This document shows positions 15,409-21,772 of a stretch of DNA of 24,201 bases, piece after piece. Under the pieces are notes generated by a model. It saw only the letters and a program-made list of their open reading frames with translations, did no database searches and had not been told where the DNA came from. How positions within the stretch are numbered: the first letter of the stretch is position 1; each line of letters opens with the position of its first letter. Origin of the DNA: a virus; IMG/VR virus record IMGVR_UViG_3300009537_000172, positions 1 through 24,201 of that record; one strand, written 5' to 3'. Both the position numbers and the translations under genes were made by a program.

Positions 15409-15441
15409 GCGTATAATATCCATATTATACGCCTTTTTTTT
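15409..15441 (+). terminator. Rho-independent terminator
   Basis: GCGTATAATAT / ATATTATACGC arms of 11 bp with a 2-nt centre, followed by CTTTTTTTT. A strong intrinsic terminator 24 nt after the HNH/HTH-like gene. The A-rich left flank (AAAA) extends the stem. Confidence 0.85.
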
Positions 15442-15450
15442 GTTTCTGAG

Positions 15451-15459
15451 TTATCCACA
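15451..15459 (+). promoter_or_regulatory. DnaA box 1
   Basis: TTATCCACA, an exact match to the bacterial DnaA box, within GAGTTATCCACA, 10 nt after the terminator T-run. The same 12-mer occurs at 22348-22359, and an inverted copy of the box lies at 19665. Confidence 0.5.
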
Positions 15460-15477
15460 TATTACAGTATAAAACAC

Positions 15478-15505
15478 TTGTGCTATTGTATCATTATGCT
15501 ATTAT
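15478..15505 (+). promoter_or_regulatory. Promoter for small early genes
   Basis: TTGTGC, a 16-bp spacer and TATTAT, followed by AT-rich sequence, 40 nt before the membrane-protein ATG. It is the only candidate promoter between the terminator and the early gene cluster. Confidence 0.5.
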
Positions 15506-15545
15506 ATATATATAAGGCAACAACAATTAAAAAGCCTTTAAAATT

Positions 15546-15695
15546 ATGAACGGATACAGCAACTATAAAGAATATAAGAGACAACAGCGAAAAGAGTTTA
15601 TAAAGTCGATTATAAACGGCCTAGGCGTATTTTTAGGCCTTGTTATTACAATGCTGTTTATATGGGTGTTTTTTGTGGTGATCTTATCAATATAA
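15546..15695 (+). CDS. Small single-span membrane protein
   Basis: 49 residues. A basic, Tyr-rich N-terminus (MNGYSNYKEYKRQQRKEF) precedes a long hydrophobic segment (about residues 23-49, GLGVFLGLVITMLFIWVFFV). The charge pattern predicts N-terminus in the cytoplasm by the positive-inside rule. It is the first gene of the plus-strand early cluster, right after the promoter at 15478. The short size fits a host-takeover or membrane-modifying peptide. No family is recognised. Confidence 0.6.
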   Translation: MNGYSNYKEYKRQQRKEFIKSIINGLGVFLGLVITMLFIWVFFVVILSI

Positions 15696-15708
15696 TATAA
15701 ATAATAAT

Positions 15709-16254
15709 ATGAACAACGAATATACAAAACAAGCAAGAAAGTTTTTAACCGATACAGGCACAACGCTTGAAATAGTGGAAGCAATACCACAAAAAGCTCC
15801 TTTGTGGGCAAAGAAAGGAGAGAGGCACGGCATAAATTATACAGTAACACTACAAAATGAGAGGGCAAAATATACCTTTGATTTTTGGGACAGTATTGCG
15901 AATTCTGAAATAATAGAGGCAATAAAAAACATTAAAAGGTTATCTTTTCAAGAGGACTCAAAACACTATCAGGCCGAAAGGTTTTTGCAAAGCAAAGGCA
16001 TAAATTGGCGAACAGTTAGAACACCAGAACAAAAAAACAAAAAAATAGCAGAATATATGCCGAATGAATATGATATTTTAGCGTGTCTATCTCCTTTATA
16101 TGAAGATACTCTAGAAGATTTTTACTCAGCTTTTGGGTATGAAGAAGATAGTATAACAGCACTAAAGACTTTTGACGCTTGTAAAGAGCAAGACCGCAAT
16201 TTGCGAAAGCTTTTTACACTAGACGAATTAGAAGCTTTGAACGAAATACAATAA
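15709..16254 (+). CDS. Conserved-type phage hypothetical protein
   Basis: 181 residues, soluble. The N-terminal half is an alpha/beta domain (ARKFLTDTGTTLEIVEA, YTFDFWDSIANSE). The C-terminal part has the pattern DFYSAFGYEEDSITALKTFDACKEQDRNLRKLF...ELEALNEIQ (given here in part), which I know as a recurring motif in phage and metagenomic proteins of unknown role. No catalytic motif is seen. It begins 13 nt after the membrane protein gene, with no SD before ATG 15709. Early expression is inferred from its operon position. Confidence 0.7.
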   Translation: MNNEYTKQARKFLTDTGTTLEIVEAIPQKAPLWAKKGERHGINYTVTLQNERAKYTFDFWDSIANSEIIEAIKNIKRLSFQEDSKHYQAERFLQSKGINWRTVRTPEQKNKKIAEYMPNEYDILACLSPLYEDTLEDFYSAFGYEEDSITALKTFDACKEQDRNLRKLFTLDELEALNEIQ

Positions 16255-16255
16255 C

Positions 16256-16396
16256 ATGTCAGCAATAATATACAAATACGCAAAAGACTGGTACATCGCA
16301 CGAGGCCACGATCACAACGGACGCAACATCGTGGGCTTCGGTAGTACACATAGCGAGGCATTACAGGACTTTTTCAGCCGTTGCGTTAGTATATAA
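16256..16396 (+). CDS. Small protein, unknown function
   Basis: 46 residues (MSAIIYKYAKDWYIARGHDH ... FGSTHSEALQDFFSRC). The ATG is one base after the previous stop in a TAACATG junction. It is His/Tyr/Arg-rich with no clear domain, but the pattern of an N-terminal beta hairpin and a C-terminal helix (SEALQDFFSRCVSI) resembles small double-strand-beta DNA- or RNA-binding folds. A hairpin follows immediately. Confidence 0.55.
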   Translation: MSAIIYKYAKDWYIARGHDHNGRNIVGFGSTHSEALQDFFSRCVSI

Positions 16397-16429
16397 CCCG
16401 CTAGGCTTCACCAGCACACCACTGGCGGG
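16397..16429 (+). other. Intergenic hairpin without T-tract
   Basis: CCCGC ... GCGGG with an inner CCAG ... CTGG stem, starting directly after the stop codon at 16396. It is GC-rich compared with its surroundings. With no U-run it more likely stabilises or processes mRNA than terminates. Confidence 0.4.
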
Positions 16430-16487
16430 GCTTCTGGGGGCTTGTATAGTCAACAAGTTATCTCATTATTAGAATAATTATAAATAT

Positions 16488-16667
16488 ATGCAAAAACAAA
16501 CACCAACAACAAAAGACGAGGCGAGGCAATATGCTATTGACTGGCAAAACAGTTTTGATACTCATGCTTATTCGTGGGGAGAACTTGCGGAATGGTCAAG
16601 TGAGTTTGAGGCACTAGGCGAAAAGTTTGATTTAACAGAGGAGTTTGAGACTAACGGTATAATATAA
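16488..16667 (+). CDS. Small acidic protein, unknown function
   Basis: 59 residues (MQKQTPTTKDEARQYAIDWQ), Trp- and Glu-rich, predicted helical, ending in the LTEEFETNGI pattern that I know from small phage hypothetical proteins. It lies after a 91-nt gap holding the hairpin. It joins the next gene through TAACATG. No catalytic residues are apparent; a protein-protein interaction role is possible. Confidence 0.6.
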   Translation: MQKQTPTTKDEARQYAIDWQNSFDTHAYSWGELAEWSSEFEALGEKFDLTEEFETNGII

Positions 16668-16668
16668 C

Positions 16669-16806
16669 ATGACAACAAAACAACTACAAAACAAAATAGA
16701 TAAGATTAGAGAGAGTTTATCTTATGAGGTAGGAAGTAGCACAATGGACTTGATAAATGAGCTTGTCGAGCTTGAAACAGAATTAGAAAACAATTGTAAC
16801 AAATAA
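16669..16806 (+). CDS. Small helical protein, unknown function
   Basis: 45 residues, helical and charged with a heptad-like pattern (LQNKIDKIRESLSYE, MDLINELVELETELENN), suggesting a short coiled coil. TAACATG junctions lie on both sides, so it is probably translated by termination-reinitiation with its neighbours. No family is recognised. Confidence 0.55.
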   Translation: MTTKQLQNKIDKIRESLSYEVGSSTMDLINELVELETELENNCNK

Positions 16807-16807
16807 C

Positions 16808-17017
16808 ATGAAACTATTCTTAACCGCCTCCAGCGAAAGAGGCAAGCCAGTGACTAAGTCCGGGAATGAGTATATCAAATGTGAAATAATAGACGAGCAA
16901 CAAAATGAATTGATAACATTACACATTACAGCGTGCCACTCACAAATAAACGGTAAACACTATAATGTTTATATGAACAATCCACAAGGGCAATATCTAG
17001 CAGTAACAGAAAGGTAA
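16808..17017 (+). CDS. Small beta-rich protein, unknown function
   Basis: 69 residues. Alternating polar and hydrophobic strands (YIKCEIIDEQQNELITLHIT, KHYNVYMNNPQGQYLAV) suggest a small beta barrel, perhaps OB-like. There are two Cys residues. It is joined to the preceding gene by TAACATG and followed by a structured 100-nt gap. Function is unknown. Confidence 0.55.
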   Translation: MKLFLTASSERGKPVTKSGNEYIKCEIIDEQQNELITLHITACHSQINGKHYNVYMNNPQGQYLAVTER

Positions 17018-17059
17018 ACGCAAAGCTTCCACCTATCAAGGACAAAGGCAAAGCGACAA

Positions 17060-17086
17060 CCTCACAGCTCACAGCGAGCGGTGGGG
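17060..17086 (+). other. Two-step intergenic hairpin
   Basis: CCTCAC pairs with GTGGGG (one G-T pair) around an inner GCTC-5 nt-GAGC stem, followed by TTTG. It lies in the 100-nt gap before the next small gene. It could be a weak terminator or an RNA-processing site. Confidence 0.4.
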
Positions 17087-17117
17087 TTTGTTGCATTAAT
17101 AAATAACAACTAATAAC

Positions 17118-17264
17118 ATGAACAAAATACTAATAACAGCATTCGCATTTTTAACACTAGCCTTGCTAGTTATTACGCTTGACGTATTCATTACAAGGCA
17201 CCCCTTTGAACGAGAGAGAGAGCAAAAAGAGCTACCACTTAGAAATTATACTCAATGCAACTAA
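17118..17264 (+). CDS. Small membrane protein with N-terminal anchor
   Basis: 48 residues. A hydrophobic N-terminus (MNKILITAFAFLTLALLVIT) is followed by a charged soluble part with an Arg/Glu repeat (FERERE). It could be an anchored protein or an uncleaved signal. No lipobox Cys is in place. It starts in an AACATG context and ends one base before the next small membrane ORF, so the two are probably made together. Confidence 0.55.
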   Translation: MNKILITAFAFLTLALLVITLDVFITRHPFEREREQKELPLRNYTQCN

Positions 17265-17265
17265 T

Positions 17266-17391
17266 ATGATCTACATATTCGCCGGTATAATCGGCTACAG
17301 CATAGAACAGTGGACAGGCTTTGCTGTCTCTATGCTACTTGTAGGAGGTATACACTTAATAATTAACCGACAACGCAATGAAACTAACTAA
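17266..17391 (+). CDS. Small membrane protein
   Basis: 41 residues (MIYIFAGIIGYSIEQWTGFA, VSMLLVGGIHLIINRQRNETN). It has two short hydrophobic stretches around a QW turn, allowing one long or two short membrane passages, and a positively charged tail. The frame can be extended to a TTG at 17179, but that lies inside the previous gene and is rejected. Its end overlaps the HTH gene by 14 nt. Its function is not known. Confidence 0.55.
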   Translation: MIYIFAGIIGYSIEQWTGFAVSMLLVGGIHLIINRQRNETN

Positions 17392-17557
17392 AATATCAGA
17401 CATCATCCCTTTAATTGAAAAGGGCGAGACTGGTGCGAAAATTAGCAAGCACTTTGAAATAAGTATCCCATCATATTGGCGATATGTCCGTATGCTAAGG
17501 GAGGCAGGCTATAAAATACCACCCATGAAACGAGGGAGACGACTACCACCACTATAA
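17378..17557 (+). CDS. Small helix-turn-helix DNA-binding protein
   Basis: 59 residues. Residues about 6-45 form an HTH of the homeodomain-like/resolvase type: IIPLIEKGETGAKISKHF, then EISIPSYWRYVRMLREAGY. A basic tail follows (MKRGRRLPPL), probably touching DNA. The gene ends 15 nt before a consensus promoter with the TTTAGT element, so it could regulate that promoter. It overlaps the upstream membrane gene by 14 nt. Repressor or activator cannot be told from the sequence. Confidence 0.65.
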   Translation: MKLTKISDIIPLIEKGETGAKISKHFEISIPSYWRYVRMLREAGYKIPPMKRGRRLPPL

Positions 17558-17572
17558 GAGACTCAAATTGAC

Positions 17573-17601
17573 TTGACATTTTTAGTCAATTTTTGTATGC
17601 T
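17573..17601 (+). promoter_or_regulatory. Consensus promoter with TTTAGT element (site 1)
   Basis: TTGACA, a 17-bp spacer and TATGCT. The spacer begins with TTTTTAGTCAA (site 17578-17589), and TTGAC upstream can pair with GTCAA in the spacer. Transcription should start near 17608. Confidence 0.75.
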
Positions 17602-17607
17602 TAAGAC

Positions 17608-17661
17608 ATCACGATGGCTCAACATTCAAGAAAACAAAAGCACCACACTATGGTGCTTTTC
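17608..17661 (+). ncRNA. Candidate small RNA of about 55 nt
   Basis: A consensus promoter leads straight into a strong hairpin terminator about 50 nt downstream, with no gene with a ribosome site between. A 24-codon frame (ATG 17614, MAQHSRKQKHHTMVLF) crosses the terminator and has no SD. The RNA ends are estimated from promoter and hairpin positions only. It lies between convergent transcription units. The alternative is an attenuated leader with no downstream plus-strand gene before 19715. Confidence 0.5.
17636..17660. terminator. Bidirectional intrinsic terminator
   Basis: AAAAGCACCA / TGGTGCTTTT, a perfect 10-bp stem with a 5-nt loop. The AAAA and TTTT flanks are themselves paired, so the structure can act on both strands. 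It separates the plus-strand unit from the leftward replication genes. Confidence 0.75.
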
Positions 17662-17699
17662 TCGTTTATATACTCTTCCAGAGCATAAGACAAAAACTC

Positions 17700-17723
17700 A
17701 ACCCTCACATTTCTGCGAGGGTT
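17700..17723 (-). terminator. Terminator for the leftward ATPase gene
   Basis: AACCCTC / GAGGGTT, a 7-bp stem with a 10-nt loop. On the minus strand it is followed by GAGTTTTTG. It lies 55 nt beyond the stop codon at 17779. Confidence 0.55.
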
Positions 17724-17778
17724 AAGATAAATTTATAGTTTTGGGCTATTAACCACGCCGTTGTGGTACTTCTTAATC

Positions 17779-19014
17779 TTACCACTTATCACCAATCGTG
17801 TCAACAAACCCTTCCTCTGTTGTTCTTTCTCTCTCAACAATAACCTCCACCACTTCAATATGCTCAATACGCCTTACCACTCTATAATCCCTCTCATCCT
17901 TGAACTTCCAGTACAGCACACCGTTCTCAGCAGACCGCTCTACAACACCCACAGCAGACAGGTTCTGACATATAATACCGATGACATTAGTTGCTAGTCC
18001 TATTCTGTCAGCAATAATCTGGGAGGATACATAGTTATCAAAAGCAACACTTGCCAATACTTTCAGCACAGCTCGTTTCTCTTCATTTGCGAGAGAGTAT
18101 CCGCACCAGTCCAGTACAGAGAGATCAGACTCTAATAGCTCATAACTTCCAGACTCGTAGTTACGCATTACAGATAACGCCTTGGTGATAGACATCAACT
18201 GCAATGCTACACGCATAGGCATAGCTGGAACAGGTATTCTGTCTATCTCTTTACCGGACCAGTCCTTATGTGCGACTGTACGAACACGCTCGGCAAAGGA
18301 AGCAACTTCGATAAGTCGTGCTAGTACATCATCACTTATCTCTATATCACGTCCGTCATATGACTTAGTAGCTTCTGAGAGGTATTCTGCATATAGGTCA
18401 GATAGAGTGGTGTCTAGTCCTTTACCAAACTTCTTTCTGCTAAGTGCGAGGTGCGTCGCCTTGTATTGGTCAAACTCCTTCATTCTCCAATAGATAAATC
18501 GTTCTCCCATGTCTGATACTTCTTCAAAGTGAGAGTAGATAGATGGCGTAGAGCCTGCTAGTACACCTAAGTACCCATGCCAGTGTAACGGCTCTTTGCT
18601 ATTACCTGTAATCTTGGTCATCTCTCCGTCGTATATCATACGGAACTGCGATAGAATGGCTGTACGAGCCTCTGCTTGCTTAGAAAAGATAACAGTTAGA
18701 TCTGAGATGACGATTACACCATGCTCACCTATTTGATTGAGGAGAGAGATTTCACCCTCTTTAGACTTACCACCTGAGAGGAAAGTATTCTCTGTAAGGT
18801 CGTCCACTCTATGAAGGAATTTCTTATCTGTCAGGGCTAGTGGTCGTAAGATTTGCGACTTACCTCCAGACGACGCACCAATAATAATAAGCCACACAGG
18901 ATCACCTATCTGCAAGCGTGAAGCTATAATAGATGCCAAAGATATATCAATAATCTTGGTGTCCTCAAGATGTTGGTACTTCTTAATTTCGTTTTTTAAT
19001 TCAGCGAGCTTCAC
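17779..19014 (-). CDS. P-loop ATPase of the replication module, helicase-like
   Basis: 411 residues if GTG 19014 is used, five bases after the primase stop. A TTG at 19056 is possible but lacks a ribosome site; GGAGAGG lies 14 nt before the GTG. Walker A is GASSGGKS (46-53) and Walker B IVISD (101-105). The middle contains a sensor-like GVLAGSTPSI. The C-terminal 90 residues look like a winged helix (SSQIIADRIGLATNVIGI). Following a zinc-finger primase fragment, it probably acts as the helicase or ATPase half of a split primase-helicase. No exact family is recognised, so ATPase is firm and helicase is inferred. Confidence 0.75.
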   Translation of the reverse strand: MKLAELKNEIKKYQHLEDTKIIDISLASIIASRLQIGDPVWLIIIGASSGGKSQILRPLALTDKKFLHRVDDLTENTFLSGGKSKEGEISLLNQIGEHGVIVISDLTVIFSKQAEARTAILSQFRMIYDGEMTKITGNSKEPLHWHGYLGVLAGSTPSIYSHFEEVSDMGERFIYWRMKEFDQYKATHLALSRKKFGKGLDTTLSDLYAEYLSEATKSYDGRDIEISDDVLARLIEVASFAERVRTVAHKDWSGKEIDRIPVPAMPMRVALQLMSITKALSVMRNYESGSYELLESDLSVLDWCGYSLANEEKRAVLKVLASVAFDNYVSSQIIADRIGLATNVIGIICQNLSAVGVVERSAENGVLYWKFKDERDYRVVRRIEHIEVVEVIVERERTTEEGFVDTIGDKW

Positions 19015-19019
19015 TTTTA

Positions 19020-19526
19020 TTATTGTAACCTCTCCACCGCTTGCACGAAGGAGCAATTATTTAACTGTTGATAAATGGCTATGGAGTCGTACGACTTATT
19101 ACATCCTCCAAAGCAGTGACACTTGTTATCTTTCTTGTAATAATGTAGCGATGCCGTCGTCTCATTATGAAAGGGGCATCTCGCCACATTCCTATTAAAC
19201 TCAATCAACTCTTCCACTGGATATTCCTTCGCTCTTGCTATCATCTCTTCTGTCACACCCTTCCGACTTTTACTAGGCGATAGTGCCATCTGATTTCTCT
19301 TCAATCGCCTCTTCCAGTATTCCTCTCTGTTTACTTTTATAATCAACTCCTCTGCTATCATCCTCCAAAACTCTTCACTCTCTTTCTTTGCTTTCCTGTA
19401 AATAATATCTTCACATTGCTTTCTAACTTTCTCATTTTGTTTTAAGTATTCCAGAATATCTTTATTCTGCCTTTGCAGAATTTCTTTATGCTCTGGAAAT
19501 ACTTTTAGTGCTTCGTAGAAGGTCAT
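19020..19526 (-). CDS. CHC2-type zinc-finger primase protein
   Basis: 168 residues from ATG 19526. A charged, helical N-terminal half precedes a C-terminal CHC2 zinc finger: CPFH (Cys117, His120), ASLHYYKKDNKCHCFGGC (Cys138, Cys142), then NKSYDSIAIYQQLNNCSF. CHC2 fingers recognise the template in bacterial and phage primases. The last knuckle is CFGGC instead of the common CFGC. There is no TOPRIM catalytic domain, so it must work with another protein, perhaps the ATPase encoded just downstream. A TTG at 19571 would extend the protein by 15 residues into a hairpin and is thought unlikely. Confidence 0.8.
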   Translation of the reverse strand: MTFYEALKVFPEHKEILQRQNKDILEYLKQNEKVRKQCEDIIYRKAKKESEEFWRMIAEELIIKVNREEYWKRRLKRNQMALSPSKSRKGVTEEMIARAKEYPVEELIEFNRNVARCPFHNETTASLHYYKKDNKCHCFGGCNKSYDSIAIYQQLNNCSFVQAVERLQ

Positions 19527-19541
19527 GTTATTGCAAACAAA

Positions 19542-19588
19542 ATTCACCACCCGACTGCACGCCTCTTTCAAGGCATCGGATGGTGAAT
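19542..19588 (-). promoter_or_regulatory. Hairpin in the primase leader
   Basis: ATTCACCACCCGA and TCGGATGGTGAAT form a 13-bp stem with one C-A mismatch (G-T pair in the minus RNA), enclosing a GCCT/AGGC inner stem. It lies 16 nt upstream of the primase ATG and 38 nt downstream of its -10 box, so it is part of the 5' leader RNA. Confidence 0.6.
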
Positions 19589-19626
19589 ACTATTAACAAT
19601 GTGGTGAAAGAAATTTGCATTACTTA

Positions 19627-19654
19627 AGTATAATACTTTTATTTTTAGTTGCAA
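19627..19654 (-). promoter_or_regulatory. Promoter for primase-ATPase unit, with TTTAGT element (site 2)
   Basis: On the minus strand: TTGCAA, a 16-bp spacer and TATACT. The spacer contains the inverse of ATTTTTAGTTGC (19641-19652). The DnaA box 2 lies 11 nt upstream. Confidence 0.6.
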
Positions 19655-19664
19655 ACTTTTTGCC

Positions 19665-19673
19665 TGTGGATAA
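19665..19673 (-). promoter_or_regulatory. DnaA box 2
   Basis: TGTGGATAA, the inverse of TTATCCACA, between the divergent promoters of the primase and HTH/helicase units. Confidence 0.5.
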
Positions 19674-19679
19674 ACTAAT

Positions 19680-19708
19680 CTAGCCAAATTTATTTTTAGT
19701 GCTACAAT
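19680..19708 (+). promoter_or_regulatory. Promoter for HTH-helicase unit, with TTTAGT element (site 3)
   Basis: Extended -10 TGCTACAAT (TACAAT at 19703-19708) directly follows ATTTTTAGTGC (19692-19702). The -35 is poor (CTAGCC or TAGCCA). The ATG of the HTH gene is only 6 nt after the -10, so the message may be leaderless. Confidence 0.5.
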
Positions 19709-19714
19709 ATATCT

Positions 19715-19888
19715 ATGCCAAGACCTACAAAAATAGAGGAGTTAGACAAAAAGCTCCGCAAAGAACTTATCAAAGACCTTTATTGGACCGGGAATATTGA
19801 GATGGTTCGTATAGCTCGTATCTTTAAAATGTCCATACAGAATGTATGGGGAGTGATTAACAGCGACAAAGATGACAAATCTATATGA
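19715..19888 (+). CDS. Small helix-turn-helix protein
   Basis: 57 residues (MPRPTKIEELDKKLRKELIK). The HTH is visible at about residues 26-50 (GNIEMVRIARIFKMSIQNVW). The size is at the lower limit for a DNA-binding regulator. It sits immediately behind a promoter bearing the TTTAGT element, so self-regulation is possible. The end overlaps the helicase start (ATG 19872) by 17 nt. Another possibility is a DNA-end- or origin-binding partner of the helicase. Confidence 0.6.
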   Translation: MPRPTKIEELDKKLRKELIKDLYWTGNIEMVRIARIFKMSIQNVWGVINSDKDDKSI

Positions 19889-21137
19889 TCACCAGAAAAA
19901 AATAATAGACGAAGATAAAAAGAAGTGTGGACTCTGGCTTGGTACAGGTTCTGCAAAAACTTTGACAGCTCTACATCTTGCAAAAGGAAAGATACTTGTA
20001 ATAACTCCAAAGACACAAAAGGAAGAAGAGAACTTTAAACGTGAGGCAAAGAAGTTTGGTCTTGATAAGAACATAACTTCTTTATCAAAAGAACAATTCA
20101 AAAAAGTTGCTCATACACTTCCACGTTTTGATACAGTTATTGTAGATGAAGCTCACACAGTCGCAGGTGTTACCACAGCAACAAAACAACGTAGAGGAGT
20201 TATAAGCCCTCGTGCTTCGCAACTCTTTGATACTTTATATACATACTTACAGGAAAACCCTCCAGAAAGATTATACTTCTTAACGGCCACACCAATAAGA
20301 TCAGCGATGTCGGTATATGCTCTTGGAATATTGCTCGGCTATAAATGGAATTATCACGAGTGGCGTGACGCTTTCTACACCAGAATATCTCAAGGCTACC
20401 GAGAGTTTTGGATACCTCGTAAAACTTTAGAAGTAAAAGAAAGACTTGGAAGAATTGTGCAGACAACAGGATACACAGGACGACTGGAAGATTACTTTGA
20501 TGTTCCTACACAAATTTATAAAACAATTCACATAGAACTTACTGATGCTCAGAAGAAAAGACTTAAAGAAATTCCAATAGAATATCCAGAGCCAATTGTT
20601 CAGATAGGAAAGTTACATCAAGTAGAAAACGGAGTGCTTGGTGGTGATGAGTTTAATAAAGAAGAAGAGTTTGCAAATAATAAAATAGAAAAGATTTTAG
20701 ACCTAGCTCTTGAGTTTCCACAAATGGTGATCTTCGCAAAGTACACCGCACAAATTAAAAGTATTGTCTCCGCATTAACTAAGGCAGACTATAAAGTCTT
20801 AACACTTACAGGGCAGACAAAAAATCGTGATGAAGTTTTGAAAGAAGCTAACAGTAGTAAAAATTGTATTCTAGTTTGTCAGTCACAAATAAGTGCTGGG
20901 TGGGAAGTGCCAACATATCCATGTATGGTATTTGCTTCCATGACATATTCTGTGGTGGATAGAATACAAGCAGAGGGTCGTATATTAAGAGCCAATAATT
21001 TGAAGAAAAATATCTTTATAACTCTCGTAGTAAAAGGTGGTATAGACGAAGCAGTAGCCAAAGCAATAGAAAGTAAAGAAGACTTCATTGAGAAAATATA
21101 TGTTGAAAAGAGAAGCACAGTCCGCAATAAAATTTAG
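19872..21137 (+). CDS. Superfamily 2 DNA helicase
   Basis: 421 residues. The SF2 motifs are in order: Q-like HQKKIID near the N-terminus, Walker A GTGSAKT (24-30), DEAH (92-95), LTATP (137-141), and in the second RecA lobe VIFAKYTAQI (286-295), VLTLTGQ (309-315), SQISAGWEVPTY (338-349) and DRIQAEGRILR (363-373, motif VI with its two arginines). The overall layout is that of a phage replication or repair helicase related to the SNF2/RAD54-like and DEAH groups. Walker A has Ala where GKT helicases have Gly. It overlaps the resolvase-like gene by 38 nt and probably acts on replication forks or recombination intermediates. Confidence 0.88.
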   Translation: MTNLYDHQKKIIDEDKKKCGLWLGTGSAKTLTALHLAKGKILVITPKTQKEEENFKREAKKFGLDKNITSLSKEQFKKVAHTLPRFDTVIVDEAHTVAGVTTATKQRRGVISPRASQLFDTLYTYLQENPPERLYFLTATPIRSAMSVYALGILLGYKWNYHEWRDAFYTRISQGYREFWIPRKTLEVKERLGRIVQTTGYTGRLEDYFDVPTQIYKTIHIELTDAQKKRLKEIPIEYPEPIVQIGKLHQVENGVLGGDEFNKEEEFANNKIEKILDLALEFPQMVIFAKYTAQIKSIVSALTKADYKVLTLTGQTKNRDEVLKEANSSKNCILVCQSQISAGWEVPTYPCMVFASMTYSVVDRIQAEGRILRANNLKKNIFITLVVKGGIDEAVAKAIESKEDFIEKIYVEKRSTVRNKI

Positions 21138-21477
21138 ACATTGGCTCCGGGCTAATCCATTCCGCACTTGTTCCATTGAGAATAAAGACAGTCGTGGTAA
21201 AGATTATCTTAACTTCTCTGAAGTAAAAGAAGCACAACTCAATTATGGCCTCGCAATAAGTGGAGATAAAGGTGTACTAATTCGCACAGAAGGTGTTGAG
21301 GGGCTTCCAGATTATATTTATATGAGAGGAGAGCCATCATTTATAGTGATAAAATATCCAAAGTCATTACAGATCATATCGGTAGGAGCTTTTATAGAAG
21401 AGAAGAAGAAGAGCAAAAGAAAATCATTAACAGAAACACGAGCAGGAGAGATTAGTATTAAATCAATAAAATTATGA
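21100..21477 (+). CDS. Holliday-junction-resolvase-like PD-(D/E)xK nuclease
   Basis: 125 residues from ATG 21100. Residues 24-29 are CSIENK, matching the E-x-K of a PD-(D/E)xK active site (Glu27, Lys29). NFSEVKEAQLNYGLAISGD, EGLPDYIYMRGEPSFIVIKY and EEKKKSKRKSLTETRAGEIS follow the order seen in phage-encoded resolvase/RecU-like nucleases. It may cut branched DNA before packaging. The gene begins inside the helicase gene and ends in an ATGA overlap with the next gene. A TTG at 21088 would add four residues. The specific substrate is an inference. Confidence 0.7.
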   Translation: MLKREAQSAIKFRHWLRANPFRTCSIENKDSRGKDYLNFSEVKEAQLNYGLAISGDKGVLIRTEGVEGLPDYIYMRGEPSFIVIKYPKSLQIISVGAFIEEKKKSKRKSLTETRAGEISIKSIKL

Positions 21478-21674
21478 TAAACCTCCCCGGACATGTAAAT
21501 AATAATGGATGGATATGTAACTGTTATTATGGTGATGGCTTTCTTATGAGAAAAGATGACTACTGCTGTTTTGCTTGTTTAGCAATTAACCCACGATTTC
21601 ATGCCGAAGATAATAAAAGTGAAGTGCTTGTTCTGCAAGACACAGAGGGAGGTGTACAAGCCGGAGACGAATAA
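21474..21674 (+). CDS. Cys-rich small protein, probable zinc finger
   Basis: 66 residues. Cysteines are clustered at WICNCYYGDGFLMRKDDYCCFAC, shown here in part as C-N-C and C-C-F-A-C, which would form a zinc knuckle. The C-terminal half is acidic and polar (EDNKSEVLVLQDTEGG). ATGA overlap with the resolvase-like gene. The last 74 nt are also covered by a zinc-ribbon ORF in another frame. Role unknown; zinc binding is inferred from Cys spacing. Confidence 0.6.
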   Translation: MINLPGHVNNNGWICNCYYGDGFLMRKDDYCCFACLAINPRFHAEDNKSEVLVLQDTEGGVQAGDE

Positions 21675-21726
21675 TAAAGCATTCTATTGTTACAAGTGTA
21701 AGATGGTAAGAAGACCACTACATTAA
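21601..21726 (+). CDS. Zinc-ribbon protein overlapping the previous gene
   Basis: 41 residues from ATG 21601 (MPKIIKVKCLFCKTQREVYK). Two C-x-x-C knuckles (CLFC at about 9-12, CYKC at about 31-34) make a classical small zinc ribbon. It starts inside the preceding Cys-rich gene, in a different frame, with 74 nt shared. It ends just before the terminator at 21731. Both overlapping frames look coding because each has a complete Cys pattern. Confidence 0.65.
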   Translation: MPKIIKVKCLFCKTQREVYKPETNNKAFYCYKCKMVRRPLH

Positions 21727-21730
21727 AAAA

Positions 21731-21752
21731 ACTCCCATAAGGGAGTCTTTTT
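21731..21752. terminator. Terminator between convergent units
   Basis: ACTCCC / GGGAGT with a 4-nt loop, AAAAA on the left and CTTTTT on the right. It can serve both the plus-strand helicase unit and the minus-strand SSB gene. Confidence 0.75.
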
Positions 21753-21772
21753 ATGTAAGTGATGCTTTTTAT

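Noticed and set aside
15563-15922. 119-codon minus-strand frame
   Set aside because: Antisense to the 49-residue membrane gene and the 181-residue gene in a plus-strand operon.
21088-21099. TTG start of the resolvase-like gene
   Set aside because: An ATG at 21100 gives the same fold without the extra four residues. Similar TTG starts at 13655, 19571 and 8546 were rejected for the same reason or because they fall in a promoter.
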